Shown here piece after piece: positions 1 to 8,135 of a stretch of DNA of 23,639 nucleotides (position 1 is its first letter; the number at the start of each line of letters is the position of its first letter). Origin of the DNA: an uncultured bacterium (GTDB taxonomy: Bacteria > Cyanobacteriota > Vampirovibrionia > Gastranaerophilales > Gastranaerophilaceae). The translations under genes were made by a program, and so were the position numbers. The stretch spans positions 1-23,639 of the forward strand of contig URXT01000029.1 of assembly GCA_900551915.1 (NCBI GenBank), written 5' to 3'. The notes below the pieces were generated by a model. The model was not told the origin of the DNA. It saw nothing but the letters and a program-made list of their open reading frames with translations, and made no database searches.

Positions 1-23
1 TCGCCCAAGGTGAGCTTAGGCGA
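1..23. repeat. Small hairpin at window edge
   Basis: The arms TCGCC and GGCGA pair, and after one mismatch AAG/CTT pair as well, leaving a 5-nt loop. There is no T-run on either side, so this is a stem-loop of unknown role at the cut end of the window. Confidence 0.3.
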
Positions 24-59
24 GAATTATAACAAATAGTTTAGTTTAAAAAGTCATTG

Positions 60-110
60 TTAATCAGATTAAGGCCCCGGCGGAAACCGTCAGGGCTAAA
101 ATCTGATTAA
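60..110. repeat. 51-nt hairpin just after pilin gene 1
   Basis: Arms TTAATCAGATT and AATCTGATTAA are perfect 11-bp complements. Inside, GGCCC/GGGCT and GGCGG/CCGTC extend the stem (with G-T wobbles) to an AAA loop at 84-86. It begins 5 bases beyond the stop codon of pilin gene 1. Neither strand has a T-run after it, so it is not a textbook intrinsic terminator. It may protect or end the pilin mRNA, or be a REP-like palindrome. Confidence 0.55.
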
Positions 111-115
111 TTCAA

Positions 116-1009
116 TTACTTAGCGTAAAGAACTGCTCTTGCGGCTGCTGATGCAGGTATAATTGTCTGATCAAACATTGCAATCGGGTAGATATCTGTC
201 GGGTTGGAAACTGTACAAGCAGCAGTATCTTCTCCAGAATCCACAAGTGAGCCATTATCGCATGCTACAACTCTATTGGGAGCTTTTTGTCCATTTACAT
301 CAATCCATGCAAAACAATAGTGATCGCCTGAGTTCGTTTTTGTAGCGGCAGTACAATTTGATTGTTCGTTATCAAAAATAAATGTAATACCATCATTAAA
401 GAATAACATCGAATACCCTGTTGTTATAGCTGCACCTGCTGTAAGCGGCGGCAATTCTTGTCCTGCTACTGCGGGAGTGCCATTTGCAACATCTGCAGGG
501 ATTGCACCGGAATGCTTCTCAACAAAGCCCTTATAATCATCCTCGTCTCCTACAGAAATAATCTTGTATGTATCAGCTGCACCGTCAACTCCACCTTGGA
601 AATCCTTTGTACCTGCAACTTTTACGACATTCATACGGTTCTTGAATAAAGCATAAATAGATTGAACACCTCCGACTTCCTCAGCATCATCTGCACCATC
701 CGCAGATTCTGCAGTTGTGTTCGTACCTGCAACAGTCTGCGACAAGTCATAATCTTCAAGTGCAATGTTCATAACAACAGCTTGAGACATAACTGATAAT
801 GCCTTTTTGTAAGCTGTTTTGTATTGAGCACCCTGTGTGGAGTTAATCAAGGTCGGCATGGTCATTGCAGCAACAACCCCGATAATACCCAAAGTAATCA
901 AAACTTCTGCGAGTGTAAACGCACTTTTACGGGCTTTCTCAAACATTTCTACGCGCGTAGCACCTTCAGCCAGCGTAAACGCTGCTTTTCCATTAGTTCT
1001 CTTTAACAT
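116..1009 (-). CDS. Type IV pilin-like / pseudopilin protein 1, duplicated leader motif
   Basis: The 297-residue protein carries a prepilin signature. After a basic leader, AFTLAEVLITLGIIGVVAAM (residues 30-49) gives the peptidase site A30/F31, E35 (Glu5 of the mature form) and the hydrophobic assembly helix. It is predicted to be cleaved and methylated by PilD and built into a pilus or pseudopilus. The C-terminal part has an FAWIDVNG..APN motif resembling FTIDINGHRNPN in pilin gene 3. The ATG at 1009 has GGAGG eight bases upstream; the frame stays open to 1051 without a better start. Oddity: AFTLAE occurs twice, at residues 10-15 and 30-35, exactly 20 codons apart, and the linker contains the 12-bp palindrome CTACGCGCGTAG (949-960). 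Only the second copy is followed by a hydrophobic helix. Class is sure; whether it is a major or minor pilin is unknown. Confidence 0.85.
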   Translation of the reverse strand: MLKRTNGKAAFTLAEGATRVEMFEKARKSAFTLAEVLITLGIIGVVAAMTMPTLINSTQGAQYKTAYKKALSVMSQAVVMNIALEDYDLSQTVAGTNTTAESADGADDAEEVGGVQSIYALFKNRMNVVKVAGTKDFQGGVDGAADTYKIISVGDEDDYKGFVEKHSGAIPADVANGTPAVAGQELPPLTAGAAITTGYSMLFFNDGITFIFDNEQSNCTAATKTNSGDHYCFAWIDVNGQKAPNRVVACDNGSLVDSGEDTAACTVSNPTDIYPIAMFDQTIIPASAAARAVLYAK

Positions 1010-1041
1010 GTAAATACCTCCATAATATAAGTTACATGTAT

Positions 1042-1070
1042 ATAATAACATATGGATATCAATTTGTCAA
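1042..1070 (-). promoter_or_regulatory. Promoter of pilin gene 1
   Basis: On the minus strand TTGACA (1070-1065), a 17-bp spacer and TATTAT (1047-1042) make a near-consensus sigma-70 promoter. Start of transcription would be near 1035, about 25 bases before the ATG at 1009. Confidence 0.75.
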
Positions 1071-1082
1071 TATTCTTGATAT
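1056..1082. promoter_or_regulatory. Candidate operator dyad over the pilin 1 promoter
   Basis: ATATCAA (1056-1062) and TTGATAT (1076-1082) are perfect inverted repeats with a 13-bp gap that contains the -35 box of pilin gene 1. It lies between the divergent pilin and XRE genes, so it is a plausible binding site for the XRE protein. A second palindrome, TACATGTA (1033-1040), sits at the likely transcription start. Function is inferred. Confidence 0.4.
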
Positions 1083-1137
1083 GTATTTCATTATTTAATG
1101 ACCTTTGTATATAATAAACTTTTAATAAGGGGGCAAA

Positions 1138-1452
1138 TTGGATAAACAGTTACTTGGAAAACAAATTAAACAATTGCGCATTGACCGCGGTTTATCACAA
1201 GAAAAGTTATCTGAATTGATATACATTTCGCCCCGGCAGATGTGCCTTATTGAAAACGGAAATTCTTATCCCTCGCTTGATACATTTATCAGAATTGCAA
1301 AAGTTCTTGAAATCGATGTTAATGAGTTTTTCAGAATTAACTCACAGGAGCTTGACCCCTTTAGAGGAGCGATTATTGATATTATAAAGGCTCTGGATAA
1401 ACGAAAGCTCCCGCTTGCAAGAGACATTTTAACAGCTGTAGAAAATAATTGA
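1138..1452 (+). CDS. XRE-family helix-turn-helix transcriptional regulator
   Basis: A 104-residue protein with an N-terminal HTH_3 (Cro/CI) domain at about residues 5-62: GKQIKQLRIDRGLSQEKLSE is helices 1-2, ISPRQMCLIENG the recognition helix region, and SLDTFIRIAKVLEIDVNEFF the closing helices. The last ~40 residues are a short helical tail, probably for dimerisation. The start is TTG at 1138, with AAGGGGG about five bases upstream; no ATG competes. A TATAAT at 1110-1115 could be its -10, but the -35 is weak. It is transcribed divergently from pilin gene 1 with a shared 128-bp region carrying an inverted repeat, so it may control itself and the pilin. That role is inference; the family call is firm. 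Confidence 0.85.
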   Translation: MDKQLLGKQIKQLRIDRGLSQEKLSELIYISPRQMCLIENGNSYPSLDTFIRIAKVLEIDVNEFFRINSQELDPFRGAIIDIIKALDKRKLPLARDILTAVENN

Positions 1453-1479
1453 CTGCAAAAAGATGGCAGTTATTTTTTT
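1452..1479 (+). terminator. Intrinsic terminator after the XRE gene
   Basis: ACTGC (1452-1456) and GCAGT (1466-1470) form a 5-bp stem, followed by TATTTTTTT. The stem is short but the T-run is good, and it begins on the last base of the regulator's stop codon. The remaining bases to 1654 are AT-rich and show no other feature. Confidence 0.5.
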
Positions 1480-1654
1480 GCTTTTGTAGAAATTAAGCGG
1501 GCATTTGAATAATAAAAACTCTAAGATTAATAAAAATCTTAAAGTCTAAAGAAATTAATTATAATTTGTAACAAATTAAATAACTTATAATTTATTTATA
1601 GCATGAAGCATTAGAAAGTTCAAGTATTTTTTAATTAATTCAACACAAGCGGGC

Positions 1655-2410
1655 TTAAACTAAAGTTTCACGTTCGCTTAATGCCGTTTCTATTTCATCT
1701 ATAATAAGTTTAACAGCAGAAATTCTATCATCAGCTTTTGTAATAGGGCGGCCGATTACAAGAAAATCAACTCCTGAAAGAATAGCTTTGCGCGGCGTAT
1801 CAACCCTTACCTGATCATCAACGCCAGCCCAGGTTGGACGCGTTGCAGGACATACGATTATAAAATCATCATCGATTTGTTTTCTGATTCTTTTTGCCTC
1901 GTCAGCGCTTGCAACAACCCCGTCAAGTCCGGAGTCTTTCGCAACTTGTGCAAGCTGAAGAACATAATCTTCTATATTTTTTGTTACGCATAATTCTTCG
2001 GTTAAAGTTCTTTGGCCAAAGCTTGAAAGGAGCGTAACCCCCAAAATTACGGGCGGTTCTTTTTCAAGGCGTTTTGCTGTAGCATTGACAGCTTTTACAG
2101 CCGAAGCAACCATTTTTGACCCGCCTTGAATATGGATATTGAAAACGTGGATATTATTTTTGACCAGATTGATACAGGCTTTTTGAACAGTATTCGGAAT
2201 ATCGTGGAATTTGCCGTCATAGTAGCATTTTGCACCCAGTTCCTCAATAAGGCGCACAGCTTCAAAACCGCAGTTTATTATCAAAGGAAGACCGATTTTA
2301 AAATAGCCGACATAATCCTTTAATTCCAACACTAATTCTCTGACCTCCTCAAGAGTATCAACATCAAGAGCCAAAATAATTCTGTCTTTTGGGGACATAG
2401 GTTTAATCAT
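1655..2410 (-). CDS. pyrF: Orotidine 5'-phosphate decarboxylase
   Basis: It converts orotidine monophosphate to UMP, the last step of de novo pyrimidine synthesis, in the cytoplasm. The 251-residue protein has the family landmarks in order: ALDVD (about residue 14), YFKIG with K38, the catalytic D65-G-K67-F-H-D70 charge network in a YYDGKFHDIPNT context, and the phosphate-binding C-terminal segment FLVIGRPIT. I chose ATG at 2410 because GAGGTGG lies eight bases upstream; a GTG at 2422 is in frame but overlaps this site. It appears to be a single-gene unit with its own promoter, and no other pyr gene is nearby. Length fits the short bacterial form. Confidence 0.95.
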   Translation of the reverse strand: MIKPMSPKDRIILALDVDTLEEVRELVLELKDYVGYFKIGLPLIINCGFEAVRLIEELGAKCYYDGKFHDIPNTVQKACINLVKNNIHVFNIHIQGGSKMVASAVKAVNATAKRLEKEPPVILGVTLLSSFGQRTLTEELCVTKNIEDYVLQLAQVAKDSGLDGVVASADEAKRIRKQIDDDFIIVCPATRPTWAGVDDQVRVDTPRKAILSGVDFLVIGRPITKADDRISAVKLIIDEIETALSERETLV

Positions 2411-2440
2411 ATTATATACCACCTCACAATACCTTTCAGA

Positions 2441-2468
2441 AGTTTAGCATATAAACAAAATAAATCAA
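2441..2468 (-). promoter_or_regulatory. Promoter of pyrF
   Basis: On the minus strand TTGATT (2468-2463), 16 bp, then TAAACT (2446-2441) preceded by TGC, an extended -10. Transcription would start about 25 bases before the pyrF ATG. Confidence 0.5.
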
Positions 2469-2528
2469 TAGGCTGTAAGAGGGACTTGCATACTAAATTC
2501 CACTAAATGCGGAACTCCTGCCACGCGA

Positions 2529-2679
2529 GCGCCGTCGAAGCATTACGGAGGATTTTATATAACACAAACAACATACCGGACCGCCGCGAAAATCAAAGAT
2601 TTTCCCGCAATGGCGGCAGGTTGTTTGAAACTGCATATAAATCTTTTGTAAGGGGGAGGGTTAACGGAAAAGATGGCGC
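2529..2679. repeat. Large imperfect inverted repeat (MITE- or REP-like)
   Basis: A nested palindrome fills the gap between comEC and pyrF. From outside in, the pairs are GCGCCGTC (2529) with GATGGCGC (2672), GATTTTATAT (2551) with ATATAAATC (2635), CAAACAAC (2565) with GTTGTTTG (2620), CCGCC (2581) with GGCGG (2612), and GAAAATC (2588) with GATTTTC (2598) around an AAA loop. It is more GC-rich than nearby intergenic DNA. No convincing gene is present. It could be a non-autonomous mobile element or an RNA structure. Confidence 0.6.
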
Positions 2680-2687
2680 GGGCTATT

Positions 2688-5081
2688 TTAAGGTTCTGCA
2701 ACTTTTGTGGTTACAGGTTCGAACTTTTTGGAGGTTGTGTTGAAGGTAAACATTTTGTATTCTTTGCCGTCTGTTGAAATTTTGACTGCATTGTTTTTAT
2801 CGGTTCTGTAGATTTCGGTATTTCGCAAAATATTCAGACTAGATTTTGCAGGATGTCCGTAATTATTCAGGCCGGTTGAAATTATGGAAACATCAGGTGA
2901 AATTATTTTGATATAGTTTTCATCAACAACATTCTTTGCGCCATGGTGGCCGACTTTCAGAACTTCGACTTTCTTAGGGAGTTTAGCTGAAATTCTGTTA
3001 AAGGCTTCCACTCCGGCGTCGCCGGTAAATAAAATATCAAAATCTTTATAACTCAAAAGCGCCATAACAGAGCTTTCGTTATCATTTTCGAAATTTTTAA
3101 CAAAAGTTCTGACCGTCAAGCCTGGTTCGGAATAAACAATCCCGTCATCAGGCGCAATTGCAAGGTCAAAATTGCGTTCCTCTGAAGCCTGATAAATTTT
3201 TAAGGCGGTTTTTGAAGTGTCGCTTGTTGAGTTTACATAAATTTTGCCGATATCCATCTTATTAATAAGGTCAGCTGCGCCGCCAGCGTGGTCTGTATCA
3301 AAATGCGTTACGATTAAAAATTCAAGGTTTTTCACACCTCTGTCTTTCAGGTATTTTCTTATGATTATTTCCGCTTGAGATTTTCCGCCTTTATAACCCG
3401 GTTTTGCTGTATCAATTATTATGTATTTTTCAGCCGGAGTTTTTATAAGAAAAGCATCCGCGTTTCCGACATCAAAACTTATCACTTCAAGTTTACAGTT
3501 TGGAAGGGTGATTGAAGTAAAAATTATGACGCTTATCATTCCAAACAAAATCGCAACATGGCGTTTTGTAAACCCTTCTTTAATCATCAATGTTGCGAAA
3601 AGGACAACTAAATAATAGACAAAAACCTGCAAAATCGACGGATGCGGAGTTTCAATCAGGGAATGCGGAAGTGTTGAAAAGAAATTTGAAATCCAAACAA
3701 GAATTGTCAGCATAAAATTAAGGACAAAATCAAAAACCTTACAAACAAAATCCGCAATCTGCGGTATTATTGCTAACACAGATGAAACAAATCCGCCAAA
3801 ACTTATTACAGACAAAAACGGCATAATTGAAACGTTTGCGAAGAATGAATACAAACTTATTGTATTAAAATAGAACATTTGCAAAGGAATTACCCAGATT
3901 TGAGCAACCACCGGAATCAGAAGCGAGCCGGCAATAAATTCGCGGACTTTATTTCCTTTAAATTTCTCAAGAACAATATTAGCCGTGCAGATTATCCCGA
4001 AAGTTACCAGAAAAGAAAGCTGAAAGCCGACATCGTTCAGGTATGCCGGATTGTAAAGGAGCATTAACAGCGCAACAAAGGATAAAAGCGCCACACTGTG
4101 CGAATCTCTGTCGATTAATTTTCCAATCAAAACAAATAACAGCATTAGAGCCGCTCTGATTACAGATGGGCCAAGTCCTGTCATTAAAGTATAAAGAATT
4201 ATCACTCCCATTCCGCTGATAACACGGGGTTTATATGGAACTTTCAAAAGCGACAGTATATAAAACCAAAATCCGAAAATAAATGCAACGTTCATTCCGG
4301 AAGCCGCAAGAATATGCAGCAAACCTGAATTAGTAAAGCTGTCTTTGATATAATCCGGCGGCGCAACAGCATCATCGCCGAAAACAATGCCGCCTAAAAT
4401 TTCAAGGTTCGGACTTTTCAAATATTCTGAATGAACTTTGATTATGCGGTTTCTAATGTCATTGAGCGTCTGCATAAACCTCCATTTTGGCGGAATTTCA
4501 GATTTCAAATACTCGCAATCGGTTTTATCTGCATATACAAGTGTAAATGTATTAAAATTTCTCAAATATTTACCGTAATCAAATTGAGAAGGATTTCCAG
4601 CTTTGAAGGGAAGTCTTAGTTTTCCGTTAATTTTATAGACATTTCCAATATTGAACATTGAAAAGTCGCCTTCATCATCCTGAATACTTACAAGCGTTTT
4701 GGCATGAAAATCTTTTCCGTCAACGCTTTCAACCTCCAAGAAAAATTTTGTTTTATCTTTTGTGTTACTGTTTGGAATTGAAACAATGCGGCCGATAATT
4801 TCGCCGTTCAGCGGCGCAATTACGGAAAGTTCATCGGAATGTTTTATCCGCAGATTTGCATTGAAAAAGCCCAGATAAAATACAAATATCCAAAGAATTA
4901 TAAACTTATACGAGATTTTATTTCTCCAGACCAAAATTGACAGAACAAAAGTAAGAATCGCACCCGCAATAATTTCGCAATTGTTAAAGTAAGCTGCAAT
5001 TCCTGTGATGAAAGCAGCTGAAGTTAAAAACATTATTGTATTTTTCTTTAAAATTGCCGAATTGGCAAAGTCTCTTATCAT
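2688..5081 (-). CDS. comEC: ComEC/Rec2 family DNA uptake channel
   Basis: The inner-membrane channel through which one strand of DNA enters during natural transformation. The 797-residue protein has the full family layout: N-terminal membrane segments (about 13-75), a soluble DUF4131-type OB-like domain (about 85-190), the ComEC_N membrane core with the SGLLHILAASGMN motif (about 252-264) and many helices up to about residue 510, then a metallo-beta-lactamase-like domain with HFDTDHAGG (about 592) and GHHGAKN (about 710). The HxDxDH and HH motifs are kept, so the nuclease-like domain may be active. It is last in a minus-strand operon, 34 bases after the GHL10 gene. The ribosome site before its ATG is weak. 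Together with pilin genes this fits a competence capability, but no comEA or dprA is in view. Confidence 0.93.
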   Translation of the reverse strand: MIRDFANSAILKKNTIMFLTSAAFITGIAAYFNNCEIIAGAILTFVLSILVWRNKISYKFIILWIFVFYLGFFNANLRIKHSDELSVIAPLNGEIIGRIVSIPNSNTKDKTKFFLEVESVDGKDFHAKTLVSIQDDEGDFSMFNIGNVYKINGKLRLPFKAGNPSQFDYGKYLRNFNTFTLVYADKTDCEYLKSEIPPKWRFMQTLNDIRNRIIKVHSEYLKSPNLEILGGIVFGDDAVAPPDYIKDSFTNSGLLHILAASGMNVAFIFGFWFYILSLLKVPYKPRVISGMGVIILYTLMTGLGPSVIRAALMLLFVLIGKLIDRDSHSVALLSFVALLMLLYNPAYLNDVGFQLSFLVTFGIICTANIVLEKFKGNKVREFIAGSLLIPVVAQIWVIPLQMFYFNTISLYSFFANVSIMPFLSVISFGGFVSSVLAIIPQIADFVCKVFDFVLNFMLTILVWISNFFSTLPHSLIETPHPSILQVFVYYLVVLFATLMIKEGFTKRHVAILFGMISVIIFTSITLPNCKLEVISFDVGNADAFLIKTPAEKYIIIDTAKPGYKGGKSQAEIIIRKYLKDRGVKNLEFLIVTHFDTDHAGGAADLINKMDIGKIYVNSTSDTSKTALKIYQASEERNFDLAIAPDDGIVYSEPGLTVRTFVKNFENDNESSVMALLSYKDFDILFTGDAGVEAFNRISAKLPKKVEVLKVGHHGAKNVVDENYIKIISPDVSIISTGLNNYGHPAKSSLNILRNTEIYRTDKNNAVKISTDGKEYKMFTFNTTSKKFEPVTTKVAEP

Positions 5082-5115
5082 TCCCTAATTCCAATGTTAA
5101 AAACAAAAAAAGTTT

Positions 5116-7071
5116 CTACTTTTTCTTCTTTCTGGAAAAGAATCTTTTTTTCTCTTTCTTGTCTGAAGGAGATTTTTTAGAAGACTTCACAGCAGAAGAT
5201 TTAGACCCTTCAATACGTTTCAATTTAACTGAACTTCCCTGCGAAGGTTTTACCGTTCTTGCAACAGAGGTTCCTTTTTCGCTGAATACGCGTGTTGCTA
5301 AAGCCTGAATATAACGATTGTCAAGATGCGCATAGTCAAACAGAATGACGCCTTTAACATCCATTTTTCTTGTTTCATGAATTTCTCTGATTAAATCTTC
5401 TTCACTTCCGCCCATAAATGTTACAAAAAGCCCTGCAAACAAGTCCGTTTCAGGAGATTTTGCATTGATAACATTTGTGATAAGAGCGTTTAAAGTTTTC
5501 GCATTACAAGTCAAAAACAGAGGAGTAAAACCGTTAATATATCCCCTCGTACTCCAAGTTTTCCAATCCTGCTGCTTAGCATTCAGTGCGGCAAGCCTAT
5601 CAGGGAAAATAACAGCACTTACATAAACTTTTTTTTCACGCCCTAAGGCTCCAATTTTTGCAACAAAGTTTGAGACTTTTTCCCGTCTGAATTCACACCA
5701 TTTCATCCACAACGGGTCGCTTACAAGCATATCAAGAGGGTCTTTGCCATAAATAGTTTTAAACTCATTTCTAGCGTAATCCGTATACCCCCAGGCATTA
5801 ATATCACTGAAAGAAACAGCTTGAGGATATCTTATATAATCTAGGTTTATTCCGTCAACTTTATAATTATCAACAATTTCAGTAATTAGAGTTTGCAAAA
5901 ATTCCTGAACTTCAGGATTTGCAGGGTCAAGGAAAAAACCGTTATGCTCTGAAATCGATGGTGTCGGAGCATTTATATTGTAGTTTCTCTTTGTTTTATT
6001 TGCCCAATGCGGCTTTACTGCAAGAATGTTACCCGGGTTTGTTTCGGGACGCTGAATTCCAACATAAAAAGTTTCAAACCAAACATGAACTTTTATATTA
6101 TTTTTATGAGCATATTTAACCCAAAGTTTTAAAGGGTCAATTCCTTCAAACTTTTCGTTCTGCTTCACAAATCCGTAGTTTGACATAGTTTTGCTGGGGA
6201 AAATTGTTCTTCCGTGGAAATAGGTTTCAATAAAAATATTATCAATGCCGGCCGCTTTAATTCTTTTTACGGCCTTTTCGATTGCCTCCTCATTTGTTTC
6301 TACCGGACGCACCCAAACACCTTTAAATTCCGTATGTTTATAAGGAACAACACTTTTTAAAGCAGTATTAGCAGATTCTATTGCAAGATGAGAATATCTT
6401 CTGATATTTTCAGTATCGTGTTCAGCTTTTTTAAGATAATTCATGGCTTCTCTTATAAAATAGTTCGGAACTTTAAAGTCATAGTCTACATTTTTCGATT
6501 TGTAGTAATCCACCATGGCTTTTGCTTCGTCTATTTTCTTTGAAGCCTCAAAAAGATAGCTTTCAGAAGTTGTATAAACATGAAGAATATTTGTGTTTGG
6601 TTCAAGATAAACCTTTGTGCCTACAGAAATATTTTTTACAATCCAGTTTTTAGCAGCCCCATGCCCGCTGATAACAAGTCCGTTTTGTGGAATAAATGAG
6701 TCAGCACCGCTTAACTCGGTCACAGTATTTCCTTCAACAATGGCTTCCGCGCCAAATTCATTTGTGCCTGTGCGCGGAGAATATCCATAGGTATAAACAA
6801 CAAGCTGGTTTGCGCCGCGGGCGCCGGGAAGATAGCCTCCTGCTTTATTTGTAGACGCAGTCGGATTAAGAGAGTTAACAGTTTTTGAAGCTTCATTAAA
6901 AACAATCTCGCCTTTTTTAAGCTTATAAGCTTTGAAGTAAGGAAAATCATACATATTATCAACAACAGGAGGAAGAGTATCAAGTCCGCTGTCAAGGCTG
7001 TCAGAAGCATATGACGTTGCGGTCGCTAAAATTAATGTTATAAAACATATTAATATTTTTTTTAATGTCAT
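5116..7071 (-). CDS. Exported GHL10-type glycosyl hydrolase-like protein
   Basis: A 651-residue exported protein. A signal peptide (MTLKKILICFITLILATATS) opens it. Residues ~75-170 form a beta-rich domain with GTNEFGAEA and GLVISGHGAAKNW motifs often seen in front of these enzymes. Residues ~175-245 are helical. The GHL10 (PF02638, YngK-like) barrel runs from about 249 (FKGVWVRPV) to about 590, with GIDNIFIETYFHGRTIFPS, KVHVWFETF, the DPANPEVQEF segment and GINLDYIRYP. The end is very basic (lysine-rich, residues ~605-651), perhaps to bind acidic polymers or nucleic acid. Start: ATG 7071 lies five bases past the previous stop and has GGGAG upstream; the frame is open to 7113 but that start would precede the signal peptide. 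Likely acts on peptidoglycan or envelope glycan; substrate unknown. Confidence 0.82.
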   Translation of the reverse strand: MTLKKILICFITLILATATSYASDSLDSGLDTLPPVVDNMYDFPYFKAYKLKKGEIVFNEASKTVNSLNPTASTNKAGGYLPGARGANQLVVYTYGYSPRTGTNEFGAEAIVEGNTVTELSGADSFIPQNGLVISGHGAAKNWIVKNISVGTKVYLEPNTNILHVYTTSESYLFEASKKIDEAKAMVDYYKSKNVDYDFKVPNYFIREAMNYLKKAEHDTENIRRYSHLAIESANTALKSVVPYKHTEFKGVWVRPVETNEEAIEKAVKRIKAAGIDNIFIETYFHGRTIFPSKTMSNYGFVKQNEKFEGIDPLKLWVKYAHKNNIKVHVWFETFYVGIQRPETNPGNILAVKPHWANKTKRNYNINAPTPSISEHNGFFLDPANPEVQEFLQTLITEIVDNYKVDGINLDYIRYPQAVSFSDINAWGYTDYARNEFKTIYGKDPLDMLVSDPLWMKWCEFRREKVSNFVAKIGALGREKKVYVSAVIFPDRLAALNAKQQDWKTWSTRGYINGFTPLFLTCNAKTLNALITNVINAKSPETDLFAGLFVTFMGGSEEDLIREIHETRKMDVKGVILFDYAHLDNRYIQALATRVFSEKGTSVARTVKPSQGSSVKLKRIEGSKSSAVKSSKKSPSDKKEKKRFFSRKKKK

Positions 7072-7075
7072 CACC

Positions 7076-7735
7076 TTACTCCCTGATAGAATGATAATAC
7101 TCCGTTTGTTCATAATTCAAAGATTGAATTGAGTTTATTTTATCCCGTAAATCATTTGCTTCCGGATTTAATTTGTAGGAATTTTCATAAAATTCTTTTG
7201 ATTTTTTTAAGTCTCCAAGTTTTTCATAAAGTACAGCAATTTTAAAATTTGTAATGTAGTTATCTTTATATCCGTTATTATACGCAGTCAAATAATATTT
7301 TAAAGCCTCATGGTATCTTTCTCTTTTTATATTAAATTCCGCATAATAAAAATTTGTATAAGGATTGTACTTGTCGAGGTTAAAAGCTTGTGAAAAGTTT
7401 TTCTTTGCAAAGCGGTCTTCTGCTCTTTCATCGTTAATTCTAGCCATCTGAGCATAAGCGTAATAGTCGCCTGGATAAATTTGAGAAAGTACATAATATT
7501 TATTCATTGCAAGACGGTAGAATTTTTTCTTATCAGCGTCAACTTCACTATCATAAGCTTTTACAAAATACTCATCACCTTGCTTTCTTATTACATCGGC
7601 ATTTAACCCCGAAAAATCTGCAGCATGGTTTTTATACCCGGAATATCCGCCATCAGCAGCTATTGAGGGCGGATATCCAAATAAAAAACAGATTAAGACC
7701 AGAGGAAGAACTAAAAAATACTTCCTACAAATCAT
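7076..7735 (-). CDS. Exported TPR-repeat protein
   Basis: A 219-residue protein with a signal peptide (MICRKYFLVLPLVLICFLFG, cleavage probably after SIAA). The rest is a helical solenoid of tetratricopeptide-like units: YYAYAQMARINDERA, NPYTNFYYAEFNIKRERYHE, YITNFKIAVLYEKLGDLKKS and the following EFYENSYKLNPEA. TPR proteins scaffold other proteins, so it may organise the neighbouring hydrolase in the periplasm; no partner can be named. Its ATG overlaps the end of the upstream small gene by 11 bases, implying coupled translation, and it stops five bases before the GHL10 start. Confidence 0.8.
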   Translation of the reverse strand: MICRKYFLVLPLVLICFLFGYPPSIAADGGYSGYKNHAADFSGLNADVIRKQGDEYFVKAYDSEVDADKKKFYRLAMNKYYVLSQIYPGDYYAYAQMARINDERAEDRFAKKNFSQAFNLDKYNPYTNFYYAEFNIKRERYHEALKYYLTAYNNGYKDNYITNFKIAVLYEKLGDLKKSKEFYENSYKLNPEANDLRDKINSIQSLNYEQTEYYHSIRE

Positions 7736-8048
7736 CTACCTGCGGAGTGAATTTTGTGTCATGACGTAGGAATTTTCCATCGTCCTGCGCTGGATCCAAA
7801 TATATAAAGAATTTGTTAACCCATTTGTAACCAAGCGATTTGTTATCAAATCTGTGATGAATTGGCAAATCACTTTTTACGCCATTAACCGAATCATTTT
7901 GCATTTGTACAATATCAGCAGTTGCGCTAGAATGCCCATGATTCATAAGATAATCACGAGATCTTACATCACTGGTTGTAAGTTCTGCATTTGCCGGTAA
8001 AATTGCTATTGCAAAAATTCCCAAAAATAATAAAGTTTTAATTTTCAT
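7725..8048 (-). CDS. Small exported protein of unknown function
   Basis: A 107-residue protein that I do not recognise. It has a signal peptide (MKIKTLLFLGIFAIAILPAN, cut after ANA) and a mature part of about 85 residues with no cysteine, rich in charged and aromatic residues (FDNKSLGYKWVNKFFIYLDP). The ATG at 8048 has GAGG seven bases upstream; an open extension to 8123 has no ribosome site. It is first in the operon with the TPR protein, GHL10 hydrolase and comEC, and has a good promoter, so it probably works in the same envelope process. Confidence 0.7.
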   Translation of the reverse strand: MKIKTLLFLGIFAIAILPANAELTTSDVRSRDYLMNHGHSSATADIVQMQNDSVNGVKSDLPIHHRFDNKSLGYKWVNKFFIYLDPAQDDGKFLRHDTKFTPQVDDL

Positions 8049-8070
8049 AAGTCTACCTCTGTATTTTAGA

Positions 8071-8099
8071 ATTATAATAACTTTTTTAGATAAATACAA
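8071..8099 (-). promoter_or_regulatory. Promoter of the exported-protein/comEC operon
   Basis: Minus-strand TTGTAT (8099-8094), 17-bp spacer, TATAAT (8076-8071), about 22 bases before the ATG at 8048. No terminator separates it from ispG upstream, so read-through is also possible. Confidence 0.6.
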
Positions 8100-8135
8100 A
8101 AATATTATAATTTCTTTACACAAAAAAAGAATGGA

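Noticed and set aside
6720..7010. 96-codon minus frame inside the GHL10 gene
   Set aside because: It lies within the well-supported hydrolase frame and has only low-complexity Leu-rich sequence.
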